Assembly: GCA_050011635.1 (NCBI GenBank)
Contig: JBEKIU010000061.1
Span: forward strand, 1-19,424
Source: Bog-756 sp050011635
Lineage (GTDB): Bacteria; Actinomycetota; Acidimicrobiia; Acidimicrobiales; RAAP-2
DNA: 19,424 nt
Reading direction: 5' to 3'
Numbering within the stretch: the first letter of the stretch is position 1; every line of letters starts with the position of its first letter. The position numbers were made by a program, and so were the translations under genes. Below, piece by piece: positions 6,523 to 13,950 of this stretch. The notes below the pieces were generated by a model that worked only from the letters and a program-made list of their open reading frames with translations, did no database searches and was not told the DNA's origin.

Positions 6523-7230
6523 ATGGCCTCCCGCAATCGCAACAATCCGCTGGCGCTGGCCGTCCTCATCTGCCTCTCCGAGCGCCCCATGCATCCCTAC
6601 GAAGTGGCGACCACCCTGCGTCAGCGACAGAAGCACGACAGCGTCCGGCTCAACTACGGATCCCTCTACGCGGTCGTCGCCTCGTTGGAACGACGCGGTC
6701 TCATCACCCCCCAGGAGACGAAACGGGCCGGCCGTCTGCCCGAGCGCACCGTCTACAGCCTCACGGACGCGGGCCTCATCGAGGCGCACGACTGGCTCAC
6801 CGATCTGATCTCCACCCCGGTGAAGGACTATCCGAGCTTCGAGGCGGCGCTCTCATTTCTGCCCGCCCTTCCGCCTGACGACGTGGCCGAGCTGCTGCAG
6901 GAGCGGGCCCAACGCCTCGAGCTCGAGCTGGCCCAGGCGTATGCGACGCGTGAGCTGGCCGAGAAGCACGGCCTCCCGCGGCTGTTCTGGGTGGAAGCCG
7001 AGTTCCGGGACGTCCTGTTGGAGGCGGAACTGGCCTACGTCCGCCGGCTGGCCCAGGAGATCGCCAGCGGGACGCTCGAAGGCATCGACTGGTGGAACGC
7101 GGTCCATGCCTCCGACGACGACCCCGGACCGGGGTGGGTTCCACCCCAGATCGGCGACGGGAGCGACGGGAGCGACGAGATCGGCAGCGCGGAGATCGGC
7201 AGCAGCGGAGAAGCGGCGGTCGACCGGTGA
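6523..7230 (+). CDS. PadR-family transcriptional regulator of the ABC exporter
   Basis: A 235-aa PadR repressor-type protein. The N-terminal winged helix (residues about 8-85) has the family pattern: LALAVLICLSERPMHPYEV, LNYGSLYAVVASLERRGLI, then a wing ending ERTVYSLTDAG. A C-terminal Vir-type helical dimerisation domain follows (about 90-195), rich in Leu/Glu/Ala heptads. The last 30 residues are low-complexity Gly/Ser/Asp encoded by short tandem repeats (for example 15-bp units at 7177-7191 and 7192-7206), probably a disordered tail. The ATG at 6523 has GAAGGAG five nucleotides upstream. The stop overlaps the ABC ATPase start by four bases (GTGA), so regulator and transporter form one operon. 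PadR proteins usually bind drugs or phenolic compounds and release an operator; the dyad at 6486-6505 is the likely site. Confidence 0.92.
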   Translation: MASRNRNNPLALAVLICLSERPMHPYEVATTLRQRQKHDSVRLNYGSLYAVVASLERRGLITPQETKRAGRLPERTVYSLTDAGLIEAHDWLTDLISTPVKDYPSFEAALSFLPALPPDDVAELLQERAQRLELELAQAYATRELAEKHGLPRLFWVEAEFRDVLLEAELAYVRRLAQEIASGTLEGIDWWNAVHASDDDPGPGWVPPQIGDGSDGSDEIGSAEIGSSGEAAVDR

Positions 7231-8243
7231 GCGTCGGACTCGGCGGACCAGCCCGCCCGGACAGCATCATCTCGACGGACAATCTGGCGAAGTCGTTCCG
7301 CTCCCCGCGCGGGAGCGTCGACGCCGTGCGCGGGGTCAGCATCGACGTGGCCCGAGGCGAGATCTTCGGATTTCTCGGCCCCAACGGGGCCGGCAAGACG
7401 ACCACCCTGCGAATGGTGACGACACTCCTCCCCGTCGACGCCGGGACGGCCACCGTGGCCGGCTACGACGTGGCCCGCCAGCCGAAGGAGGTTCGGGCCC
7501 GGGTCGGGTACGTGAGCCAACTGGGAGGCGCCGACGACCTGGCCACCGGCCGCGAGAACCTCATCCTCCAGGGGCGGCTGTACGGGGGTGACCTGGCGTC
7601 GGTGACCGAGCGGACCGAGATGGTGATGGACGTCCTCGACCTCTCCGAGTTCGCCGACCGGCGGGTGAAGACCTACTCGGGGGGCCAGCGCCGGCGGCTG
7701 GACATCGCCTTGGGCATCGTCCACGAGCCAGAGGTGCTGTTCCTGGACGAGCCCAGCACGGGCCTCGATCCGCAGAACAGGGCGCACCTGTGGGACCACG
7801 TCCGTGGGCTGCGGGACCAGGGCGTCACCATCTTTCTCACGACGCACTATCTCGAGGAGGCCGACGCGCTCTGCGACCGCCTCGTGATCATGGACCACGG
7901 CGAGGTCGTCATCGAGGGAACACCACGGGACCTCAAGCGCCAGGTTGCCGGTGAGTCGGTGGTGCTCAGCCTGCGCGACGAGGACGACGGGGCGGCTCGG
8001 GCCTCGGCGCTTCTGGCTGCTCAGGAATTCGTACGCGAGATCGGTGCCGACGGTGACCAGGTCCGCCTCTACGTCGAGGACTCCAGCGCCGCCCTTCCCC
8101 GGATACTCAGGCTGCTCGACTCCGAGCACATCGGGATCAAGTCGATGAGCGTTTCGGAGCCGACGCTCGACGACGTCTTTCTCCGCCAGACCGGTCGATC
8201 GCTGCGCGACGCGGGTGCGACCGAGGACAAGAGGACAGCATGA
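7227..8243 (+). CDS. ABC transporter ATP-binding subunit (DrrA-like, drug-export type)
   Basis: A 338-aa ATPase that powers export through the next gene's permease. All nucleotide-binding motifs are intact: Walker A GPNGAGKTT at residues 51-59, a Q-loop near Q98, signature YSGGQRRRLDIALG from 150, Walker B VLFLDE at 170-175, a GLDP D-loop at 179-182, and the switch histidine H207 (TTHYLEEAD). A C-terminal extension after about residue 240 ends with EPTLDDVFLRQTGRSLRD, the usual tail of DrrA/daunorubicin-resistance ATPases. The start is the GTG at 7227, overlapping the padR stop by four bases. An earlier in-frame ATG at 7092 lies inside padR and gives an arginine-rich shadow tail. The permease start overlaps this gene's stop (ATGA). 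The substrate is not visible; hydrophobic antibiotics or lipids are typical for the family. Confidence 0.95.
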   Translation: MSVGLGGPARPDSIISTDNLAKSFRSPRGSVDAVRGVSIDVARGEIFGFLGPNGAGKTTTLRMVTTLLPVDAGTATVAGYDVARQPKEVRARVGYVSQLGGADDLATGRENLILQGRLYGGDLASVTERTEMVMDVLDLSEFADRRVKTYSGGQRRRLDIALGIVHEPEVLFLDEPSTGLDPQNRAHLWDHVRGLRDQGVTIFLTTHYLEEADALCDRLVIMDHGEVVIEGTPRDLKRQVAGESVVLSLRDEDDGAARASALLAAQEFVREIGADGDQVRLYVEDSSAALPRILRLLDSEHIGIKSMSVSEPTLDDVFLRQTGRSLRDAGATEDKRTA

Positions 8244-9001
8244 AGACCGTTCGTGACACCGGGCTCCTGTTCCACCGCTACACGGTGCAGATGCTGCGCA
8301 ACCCGGTGTGGCTGTTCGTCGGGTTCTCGACGCCCGTCTTGTACCTGGTCCTGTTCACCCCTCTGCTGCGGGATCTCCCCGGCGTCAAGGGATTCCCCAC
8401 CGGCGACGTTCTCGAGCTGTTCCTGCCCGGGATCCTGGCCCTGCTGGCCTTCGCCAGCGGCAGCAGCGCCGGGTTCGGCACCATCTTCGAGTTGCAGTCA
8501 GGACTCATCGAGCGGCTTCGGGTCACCCCGGCCAGCCGCTTCGCCATCCTGATCGGGCCGATGCTGTCCGGACTGATGATGATGACCGTGTTCGATGTGG
8601 TCGTCGTGGCCGTGGGGGTGGGGTTCGGGTTCACCGTGCACTGGGCCGGATTGCTGGTGCTCACCGTGCTGTTGTGGGTCCTCGCCACCCTGATGGCCGC
8701 GTTCTCGACGGCCACCGCGCTGATCACCAAGGACATCAGCAGCTTCGCCGCCATCATCAACGGGATCAACCTGCCCCTGCTGCTCCTTGCCGGGGTGCTG
8801 CTTCCCATCTCGCTGGGCCCGTTGTGGCTACGGATCCTCGCCCATTTCAATCCCCTCTACTACCTGGTGGTGGCCTCGCGTGCCCTCGCCGTGGGGCATC
8901 TCGGAGACACCGCGGTCTGGCAGGCATTTGCCGTCCTCGTACCACTCTGCGCCCTGGTCCTGGTCTGGGCAACCAGGGTATTCCGCCGAGCCGTCTCCTG
9001 A
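8240..9001 (+). CDS. ABC-2 type transporter permease (DrrB-like)
   Basis: A 253-aa integral membrane protein with about six hydrophobic segments: roughly 23-43, 58-80, 100-128, 132-155, 165-190 and 225-247. It fits the ABC-2 family: PVLYLVLFTPLL at the end of TM1, the cytoplasmic LIERLRVTPASR motif (about 91-102) between TM2 and TM3, an NGINLPLLLLAGVLLPI segment, and FNPLYYLVVASRAL before the last helix. It pairs with the ATPase encoded directly upstream (4-nt ATGA overlap, AGAGGA ribosome binding site), presumably as homodimers of each subunit in the cytoplasmic membrane. With the PadR regulator this makes a complete, probably inducible efflux cassette. Nothing in the sequence identifies the exported compound. 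Confidence 0.93.
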   Translation: MKTVRDTGLLFHRYTVQMLRNPVWLFVGFSTPVLYLVLFTPLLRDLPGVKGFPTGDVLELFLPGILALLAFASGSSAGFGTIFELQSGLIERLRVTPASRFAILIGPMLSGLMMMTVFDVVVVAVGVGFGFTVHWAGLLVLTVLLWVLATLMAAFSTATALITKDISSFAAIINGINLPLLLLAGVLLPISLGPLWLRILAHFNPLYYLVVASRALAVGHLGDTAVWQAFAVLVPLCALVLVWATRVFRRAVS

Positions 9002-9140
9002 TCCTCTCACCGCACCAAGGCGACGGACTGCCGGCAACGGCGGCCCCGGATCTGCGCGGCGAGATCTGCCTCCTCCTCATCCGGCTCCGGGGCGGACGAG
9101 GTCAGAGGGATTCGAAACGGCAACTGGTAGACAAGGAATC

Positions 9141-9851
9141 ATGATCGACAGGCACAGGTGGTCCGCGGTGTTGGGCGTGGCGGCGATGGCTGCGCTGGCC
9201 GGATGCGGATCGAGCACCTCCAGTCCCCCCACGACAACGGCGGCCGGCCCCCAGGTGCTCACGGGCGTCTTCCACCTGACCGCGGGTCACGACGCGGGCT
9301 CGGGTGCGACCGGCTCCTACTTCCGGATGATCAATCCGGGCGGAACGGTCAAGGCCGGTCCCTTCTTCACCAACACCTACTCGACCGCCACCGACAAGAC
9401 CTACACGCTCTTGAGGCCGGGCGCGGCGGGGGGGCTGGCCACCGGTACCTACCAGCCCGGTCCGGAACCGCCCTTCGACTCCAAGGGCAACGCGCGGGCC
9501 GATGCCATCATGACCCCTCAGACGTTCGAGGCCCTCGACATGAGCATCTCGACCAACCCGACAGATCCCCAGAGCCACCTGCCTGTCCCAAAGCCGACCA
9601 TCACCACCGACCACGGCAAGCTGACCGGACAGGTCGAGGCCATCTCCGCCGGGTGGAACAACGAGTACTTCAACCAGGGCTCGCCCAAGCCCGGTGGCGC
9701 ATATCCCGGATCGACGGCCCGGGTGTCGGGAACCTATAGCGCTTCTACCCGCGCCTTCGTCCTGGTCTGGGCCAGCCAGGTGGTCGGCGGAGCGTTCAAC
9801 GGCTTCACCGGGTACTGGCATCTGCAGGGGACCTTCACGCCTGCAGGTTGA
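9141..9851 (+). CDS. secreted lipoprotein of unknown function
   Basis: A 236-aa predicted lipoprotein. The signal sequence has positive residues (R4, R6), a hydrophobic core (AVLGVAAMAAL) and a lipobox LAGC with Cys22 as the lipidated residue, then a Ser/Thr/Pro linker (about 23-36). The mature part is rich in Gly, Thr, Pro and aromatic residues, with beta-like segments such as GVFHLTAGHD, GSYFRMINPGG and FTGYWHLQGTF, and contains no cysteine after the lipobox. I do not recognise a named domain. It begins 140 nt after the permease gene on the same strand. AAGGAA is a weak ribosome binding site, and TAGACA at 9128-9133 is a weak -10-like sequence, so it may or may not be part of the PadR-ABC operon. 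It ends before a GC-rich hairpin (9870-9889). Surface or cell-wall location is a safe inference; the role is open. Confidence 0.8.
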   Translation: MIDRHRWSAVLGVAAMAALAGCGSSTSSPPTTTAAGPQVLTGVFHLTAGHDAGSGATGSYFRMINPGGTVKAGPFFTNTYSTATDKTYTLLRPGAAGGLATGTYQPGPEPPFDSKGNARADAIMTPQTFEALDMSISTNPTDPQSHLPVPKPTITTDHGKLTGQVEAISAGWNNEYFNQGSPKPGGAYPGSTARVSGTYSASTRAFVLVWASQVVGGAFNGFTGYWHLQGTFTPAG

Positions 9852-9869
9852 GCGGGCTGCAGCTCGGAG

Positions 9870-9889
9870 CGCCGGCCTGGAAGCCGGCG
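9870..9889. terminator. GC-rich hairpin between convergent genes
   Basis: CGCCGGC (9870-9876) and GCCGGCG (9883-9889) form a perfect 7-bp stem with a 6-nt loop. It lies in the 52-bp gap between the stops of the lipoprotein gene and the thiolase gene. There is no T-tract, which is common for high-GC actinobacterial terminators. It could end transcription from both sides. Confidence 0.55.
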
Positions 9890-9903
9890 TCCCGGCACAC
9901 CGC

Positions 9904-11070
9904 CTACTCGAACGGGTTCAGAGAGCTCCCGACGGCCCAGGTGCTGAAGTACTGGTTGTTCGCCCCGTAGGCCATGCCGATGGCCACCTTCGCCCCCTCC
10001 ACCTGGTGCTCTCCGGCCGCGCCCCGCACCTGGTTGGCCGCTTCGGCGAACCGGAGGAGCCCGGAGGCGCCGATCGGATTGCTGGAGAGGACACCGCCGG
10101 AGGCATTGATGGGCAGGGAGCCTCCGAGCTCGGTGGTGCCGTCATCGACCAGCTTCCACCCCTCGCCCTCCTCGGCCAGGCCGAAGGCCTCGAGCCAGAT
10201 GGGCTCCAGCCAGGAGAAGGGCACGTACAGCTCGGCCATGTCGATCTGACGGCGCGGATCGGTGATGCCGGCATCGGCATAGACGTCAGCGGCACACTGG
10301 AGGGCGGCCGCCGGCCGAACGGGATCACGACCGGGAAACGCCGGCGGCTCGGAGCGGGACGAGGATCCGAGGATCCACGCCGGTGGGCGTCCGTCTTCGG
10401 CGGCCGACCGGCCGCCCGCCTCGTCAGTGATCACCACCGCACAGGCTCCGTCGGACGAGGGGCAGGACTCGAGGAACCTGATGGGCTCCCACATCATCGG
10501 TGAGGCCTTGACCTTCTCGATGGAGATGTCCTCGATCCTGAGATGGGCGTACGGGTTCTTCAGGGCGTTGAGCCGGTCCTTGACCGCCACCTTCCACCCG
10601 ATGTGCTCGGGAGCACCGCTGCGTTGGATGTAGGCCCGGATGAACGGTGCGAAGGCGCCTCCCGCTCCGAGCGACGCTCCCTTTCCGCTGCCCAGGGCGA
10701 ACTGGGCATTGCCCTCGGACTGCTTCTCGAACGCCACCGCCAGCACCGTCCGGTGCTTTCCGACCTGGACGTGGGAGGCGGCCACGATGGCGGTCGTTCC
10801 CCCCACCGAGCCCGCGGTGTGGACCCGGAACATCGGCTTGCCGACAGCGCCGAGGGCGTCGGACAGATAGAGCTCGGGCTTCATGACGCCCTCGAAGAGG
10901 TCGGGAGCTTTGCCCAGGACCACCGCGTCGATGTCGGCCAGGGTCATGTGCGCGTCATCGAGGGCACGGAACACCGCCTCGCGCACCAGGCCGCCGAAGG
11001 ACACGTCGAGACGACGGGACTTGTGGTGGGTCTGGCCCACTCCGACGACCGCGCACGGAGGTGTGCTCAT
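9904..11070 (-). CDS. thiolase-superfamily (SCP2/lipid-transfer type) protein without nucleophilic Cys
   Basis: A 388-aa thiolase-fold protein acting on acyl-CoA, third gene of the DUF35-thiolase-thiolase operon. The N-terminal half has AVVGVGQT and FRVHTAGSVGGTTAIVAASHVQVGKHRTVLAVAFEK (about 81-116). In catalytic thiolases this loop carries the nucleophile as C-A-S-G; here it reads T-A-G-S, so the acyl-enzyme cysteine is missing. The C-terminal half has ELYVPFSWLE where thiolases have the His-containing NEAF/HDAF motif, and INASGGVLSSNPIGASGL, the conserved GG-NP-GASG segment. The final Cys motif is replaced by AYGANNQ. I expect non-Claisen chemistry, for example retro-aldol cleavage as in Ltp2, or a scaffolding role. 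The ATG at 11070 has GGAGG seven nucleotides upstream and overlaps the preceding stop by four bases. Upstream in-frame codons run through the neighbouring thiolase gene and are not used. Confidence 0.88.
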   Translation of the reverse strand: MSTPPCAVVGVGQTHHKSRRLDVSFGGLVREAVFRALDDAHMTLADIDAVVLGKAPDLFEGVMKPELYLSDALGAVGKPMFRVHTAGSVGGTTAIVAASHVQVGKHRTVLAVAFEKQSEGNAQFALGSGKGASLGAGGAFAPFIRAYIQRSGAPEHIGWKVAVKDRLNALKNPYAHLRIEDISIEKVKASPMMWEPIRFLESCPSSDGACAVVITDEAGGRSAAEDGRPPAWILGSSSRSEPPAFPGRDPVRPAAALQCAADVYADAGITDPRRQIDMAELYVPFSWLEPIWLEAFGLAEEGEGWKLVDDGTTELGGSLPINASGGVLSSNPIGASGLLRFAEAANQVRGAAGEHQVEGAKVAIGMAYGANNQYFSTWAVGSSLNPFE

Positions 11071-12110
11071 GACCGGCCCTCCAGGATGCACACGAGGTTC
11101 TGCTGCAGGCACGGTCCGGAGGTCGAATGGGCCAAGGCCCGGCGCCCGCCTCCGAAGATGTGGTCCGCGGCGTACCCCACCCGGCACAGGCCGGTGGCCA
11201 TGATCGGATTGGAGCGGAGGGCCCCGCCGGAGGGATTGACGGCCACGTCGTCCCCCAGTTCGAGGACGTTCCGCAACAACAGCTCCTCGTGGGTGAAGGC
11301 GGCCTGGAGCTCTGCCACCTCGACCGGGGCGTCCCGGAGGCCGGCGGCATCGGCTGCGATGCGGGTGGAGGGCGAATCGTCCAGGGCTCGAAACGAAGGA
11401 TTGTGACACTCCGTCCGATGGTCGAACCCGGCGATGTACGCAGGCCGCTCCACCAGCTGACGGGCCCGGTGGCCGGTGGCCAGTACCATCGCCGCGGCGC
11501 CGTCGGTGATCGGTGGCACATCGTGGCGGCGCAGCGGCCGGCGGACGAATTCCTCGGAAAGCAGTGCCTCGATGTCCCCCTTGCCCCGCGAGCGCACGGC
11601 GACCTCGGCCATCGAGCGTTCGTCGGCGATCCCCGAAGCGATCACCGCTCGCGCTTGCAGGGCGGCAAAGGTCAGCGGATCCGCTCCGAGCGGGGCCAGA
11701 AAGTACGGGTCCATCTCCATCGGATAGATCAACGCGGGGTCACCCGTCGAGGACCGACCGGAGCCGGTGACGACGGCGATCTCGATGTCGCCCTCTTGCA
11801 GCCGCAGCCACGCCTCGTAGAGCGCCCACGCCCCGTCCATCTCGACGTGTGAATCCCGTTTCGGTGGCCAGGCGCCGATGGCGTCGAGGTTCGAGACGAA
11901 GGAGAACGCTTGGCCGGTGATGTAGTCGCAGCTCCCGAGGCAGGTGAAGTCGATGTCGGCCCGGGTGAGACCGAGTGGCGAGAGGGCGTCGGAAATGGCA
12001 TCGATCAACAGCTGGGTCTCCGACTTGTCGGTCCGACGGGTCATGGCCGTCTGGGCCCAGCCGATGACGGCGATGTCGCCGTCGCGGGTATCGGAAGGAG
12101 GGGCGGTCAT
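11067..12110 (-). CDS. second thiolase-superfamily protein without nucleophilic Cys
   Basis: A 347-aa thiolase-fold protein, middle gene of the operon. DIAVIGWAQT starts the first half. The nucleophile region reads SHVEMDGAWALYEAW (about 87-101), with D92-G93-A94 where a thiolase has Cys-Ala/Ser-Ser-Gly, so the canonical cysteine is absent. PPITDGAAAMVLAT is the usual core strand. ELQAAFTHEELLL stands at the NEAF/HDAF position, and NPSGGALRSNPIMATGL is the conserved second-half segment. The end reads STSGPCLQQNLVCILEGRS and holds two cysteines, but not the CxGGG motif. It differs strongly from the downstream paralogue, so the pair probably forms a heteromer rather than being a recent duplication. 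Its ATG lies two bases after the stop of the DUF35 gene without a ribosome binding site of its own, implying translational coupling and balanced expression of the three proteins. Confidence 0.87.
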   Translation of the reverse strand: MTAPPSDTRDGDIAVIGWAQTAMTRRTDKSETQLLIDAISDALSPLGLTRADIDFTCLGSCDYITGQAFSFVSNLDAIGAWPPKRDSHVEMDGAWALYEAWLRLQEGDIEIAVVTGSGRSSTGDPALIYPMEMDPYFLAPLGADPLTFAALQARAVIASGIADERSMAEVAVRSRGKGDIEALLSEEFVRRPLRRHDVPPITDGAAAMVLATGHRARQLVERPAYIAGFDHRTECHNPSFRALDDSPSTRIAADAAGLRDAPVEVAELQAAFTHEELLLRNVLELGDDVAVNPSGGALRSNPIMATGLCRVGYAADHIFGGGRRALAHSTSGPCLQQNLVCILEGRS

Positions 12111-12112
12111 GA

Positions 12113-13099
12113 TCAGAAGATCCGGTTCACGAGGTCGGGATCGTCAAGATCCGGCTCACCGTTGGGTATCCAGCCGAGGAGGTATCCCCAACTCCCCCCC
12201 ATGCCCCCTCCGACGTCGACCTCCTCGGCCGGCGAAGCCCACACCGCATCGACCCGCTGGCCCACGCGCACCTGGTCGGCCGGCAGCTCGATCACCGGCG
12301 AGTAGGGGACGATCACGTCCGTCCCGTCCAGCAGGACGAAGGCCCGGACGAAGGGCTCCGTCTCGGTCTGCCCCGGATAGGGAACGGGGGTGACGATGGC
12401 GAAGTTGGTGATCGTCCCCGTGTGCGGAAGGTCCACCTCGCAGTCCGGCCCGAGTTCGATGGCATCGATGGGGCAGTAGCCCCGCCCGCCCGCGTACACC
12501 CGTTGGCAGATCGGACACCGCAGGCCGAGCAGTCGCCGCTCCCGGGACGCCTCGGCGGCGCGGTCGGCGGCCTCGGGGACCGGGTTCCGATAGGTGATCG
12601 AGGCCAGGTAGTCCATCCGGGTCACCGGCTCGGCCGCGCCGCCCGTGTCGTCACCCTCGGTCTCCGAGGTCTCGCCGGGCACGAAGCAGATGATGTCGTC
12701 GATGCGGCCCTCCCGTGTGCCCCTCCAGCGGGGCGCCACCCGCATCCCCTCGGTCACGTCCCCCGGTGCACCGGCGTCGACGGCGTGGAGCAGGGGCGTG
12801 GTGGCACCATCGAGCCTGATGAAGGCGAACGCGAAGGGACGGTCGAGCGGATGTTGTTCCGACGGCGATGGCACCCAGGTCCAGGACTCCACTGTGCCCG
12901 CCGGCCCCACCTCGACGAAATCGTGGGGCAGCTCGGCGCCGGTGGCCGGGTCCCATTCCATGGGCGGTACGAGGACGGAGTCGTGGCTGCGGATCCCGAT
13001 GATCCGCTTTTCGGTGAGTGCGGTCATGAAGGCGCCGACGACCGGCCCCAGCGATCTCTTGTAGGGGAACGTGATCGTGCTTTCGATGAATCGGGTCAT
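12113..13099 (-). CDS. tandem DUF35 (OB-fold, zinc-ribbon) acyl-CoA-binding protein
   Basis: A 328-aa fusion of two DUF35 units. Unit 1 (about 20-145) starts FMTALTEKRIIGIRSHDSVL, where the zinc ribbon should be but without any Cys, then an OB-fold (FVEVGPAGTVESWTWV, FAFAFIRLDGATTPLLHAV, GMRVAPRW). Unit 2 (about 185-310) has a partial ribbon, C195-P-I-C198 and C209-P-I-D212, with Asp where the fourth Cys is expected, followed by an OB-fold (HTGTITNFAIVTPVPYPG, PFVRAFVLLDGTDVIVPY, VGQRVDAVW). DUF35 proteins bind thiolase-like partners and acyl-CoA, as in ChsH2-Ltp2 and in archaeal thiolase/HMG-CoA synthase complexes. First gene of the operon, with both partners directly downstream. I chose the ATG at 13099 because MTRFIES begins the fold; the in-frame ATG at 13159 adds an unlikely tail. 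Confidence 0.88.
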   Translation of the reverse strand: MTRFIESTITFPYKRSLGPVVGAFMTALTEKRIIGIRSHDSVLVPPMEWDPATGAELPHDFVEVGPAGTVESWTWVPSPSEQHPLDRPFAFAFIRLDGATTPLLHAVDAGAPGDVTEGMRVAPRWRGTREGRIDDIICFVPGETSETEGDDTGGAAEPVTRMDYLASITYRNPVPEAADRAAEASRERRLLGLRCPICQRVYAGGRGYCPIDAIELGPDCEVDLPHTGTITNFAIVTPVPYPGQTETEPFVRAFVLLDGTDVIVPYSPVIELPADQVRVGQRVDAVWASPAEEVDVGGGMGGSWGYLLGWIPNGEPDLDDPDLVNRIF

Positions 13100-13234
13100 C
13101 TGGGCCCCATAGCCTTCGTTCTTCAGCCTTGGTCTCTCGATCCAGCAGAACCAGAGCACGATAGCGCGGGGGGAATCAGACGGCGCTGGGCGTTGCCGAT
13201 TCGAGGTGGCGTCGAACCTGGTTTGTCAACCGGA

Positions 13235-13248
13235 ACCGACCGGTCGGT
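13235..13248. promoter_or_regulatory. perfect 14-bp palindrome upstream of the DUF35-thiolase operon
   Basis: ACCGACCGGTCGGT is perfectly self-complementary over 14 bp and lies 136 bp before the operon's first start codon, in the 252-bp gap after the second DinB gene. A related CCGACCGG follows at about 13257. The form suits a TetR-type dimer site, but no regulator gene of that type is nearby. The rest of the gap holds no gene I can support. Confidence 0.4.
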
Positions 13249-13351
13249 GGCCCTTCCGACCGGCGGCCACGGCCGGAGGGTGCCCATACGGGAGAGCGAA
13301 GAGCTCCATCTCGCCGAGGTCGGCCGACGATCGGGCTGGGGGAACCTCGGC

Positions 13352-13870
13352 TCAGCCCATGGTCTTCGCTCCGTCGATCGTCTCGCGGATGATGTCCGCG
13401 TGTCCCGCGTGCTGGGCCGTCTCGCCGACGATGTGCAACAGCGCCCGCCGGGCCGACCAACTGGCCCCGGGCTCGAACCAAGGGGCCTCCGGTAGGGGAT
13501 GCGAGTCGTCGAGCGAGGGCAACGACGCCACCAGGTCGTCGGTACGTCTCGCCACCTCCTGGTAGCGGGCCAGCAGGTCGGCGAGGCTGGCTCCGTCCAT
13601 GAGAAAGCCGGCGGCATGCGCCTTGTAGGCCGCCTCGTCGGCCGGCCCGATGGAACGAGGTCCTTCCACGATGAAGTTGGCCCAGCCCTCCTCCATCAGC
13701 GCCACGTGCTTGATGATGCCACCCAGGCACAGTTCGCTGTCGGTCGGTCGCAGTCCGGCCTGCTCGTCGGTCAGGCCTCTGACCGTTTGGCAGAGGAACC
13801 GGCGATGATCGGCCAACGTCTCCAGGAGATCGGCACGCTCACGGGAGAGCGTCTGGGTGTCGTTGTGCAT
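13352..13870 (-). CDS. DinB/DUF664-family protein, divergent from the WYL regulator
   Basis: A 172-aa DinB-fold protein with the full histidine triad. H55 is in IIKHVALMEEGW, and H154 and H157 are in ETAQHAGHADIIRE, the spacing used to bind a divalent metal in the four-helix bundle. The RPTDSELCLGGIIKHVALME block is typical of the DUF664 branch in actinobacteria, where members are often annotated as mycothiol transferases; the actual reaction is unknown. The ATG at 13870 has AAAGGA a few nucleotides upstream. The gene is divergent from a WYL-domain regulator (87-bp gap). DinB genes next to YafY/WYL regulators are a frequent pairing in actinobacteria, suggesting that the regulator controls it. 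It is only distantly similar to the DinB protein at 434-940. Confidence 0.9.
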   Translation of the reverse strand: MHNDTQTLSRERADLLETLADHRRFLCQTVRGLTDEQAGLRPTDSELCLGGIIKHVALMEEGWANFIVEGPRSIGPADEAAYKAHAAGFLMDGASLADLLARYQEVARRTDDLVASLPSLDDSHPLPEAPWFEPGASWSARRALLHIVGETAQHAGHADIIRETIDGAKTMG

Positions 13871-13911
13871 TGGATTTCCTTTCGGTCAACGGGTCACTGC
13901 CCACCCTAAAC

Positions 13912-13932
13912 ACAGAAGCGGCCACTTTCTGT
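13912..13932. promoter_or_regulatory. interrupted dyad in the DinB/WYL divergent region
   Basis: ACAGAA (13912-13917) and TTCTGT (13927-13932) are perfect inverted arms around a 9-bp spacer. They lie between the two divergent genes and just before the WYL gene's -10 hexamer (13945-13950). A plausible operator for the regulator; six-base arms alone are modest evidence. Confidence 0.35.
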
Positions 13933-13944
13933 CCTCAATAACGC

Positions 13945-13950
13945 AATACT
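13945..13950 (+). promoter_or_regulatory. candidate -10 element (AATACT) for a leaderless WYL regulator gene
   Basis: AATACT resembles TATACT and ends seven nucleotides before the GTG start at 13958. There is no Shine-Dalgarno in the interval. I see no clear -35. Confidence 0.4.

Noticed and set aside
8308..9144. 278-codon open frame overlapping the ABC permease and the gap after it
   Set aside because: Arg/His/Gly-rich shadow of the permease in another frame. The permease frame has membrane segments and family motifs.
10543..11406. Long plus-strand open frames opposite the thiolase and DUF35 genes (also 11127-11852 and 12422-13495)
   Set aside because: They have no recognisable domains, and the opposite strand carries clear thiolase and DUF35 proteins with coupled starts.
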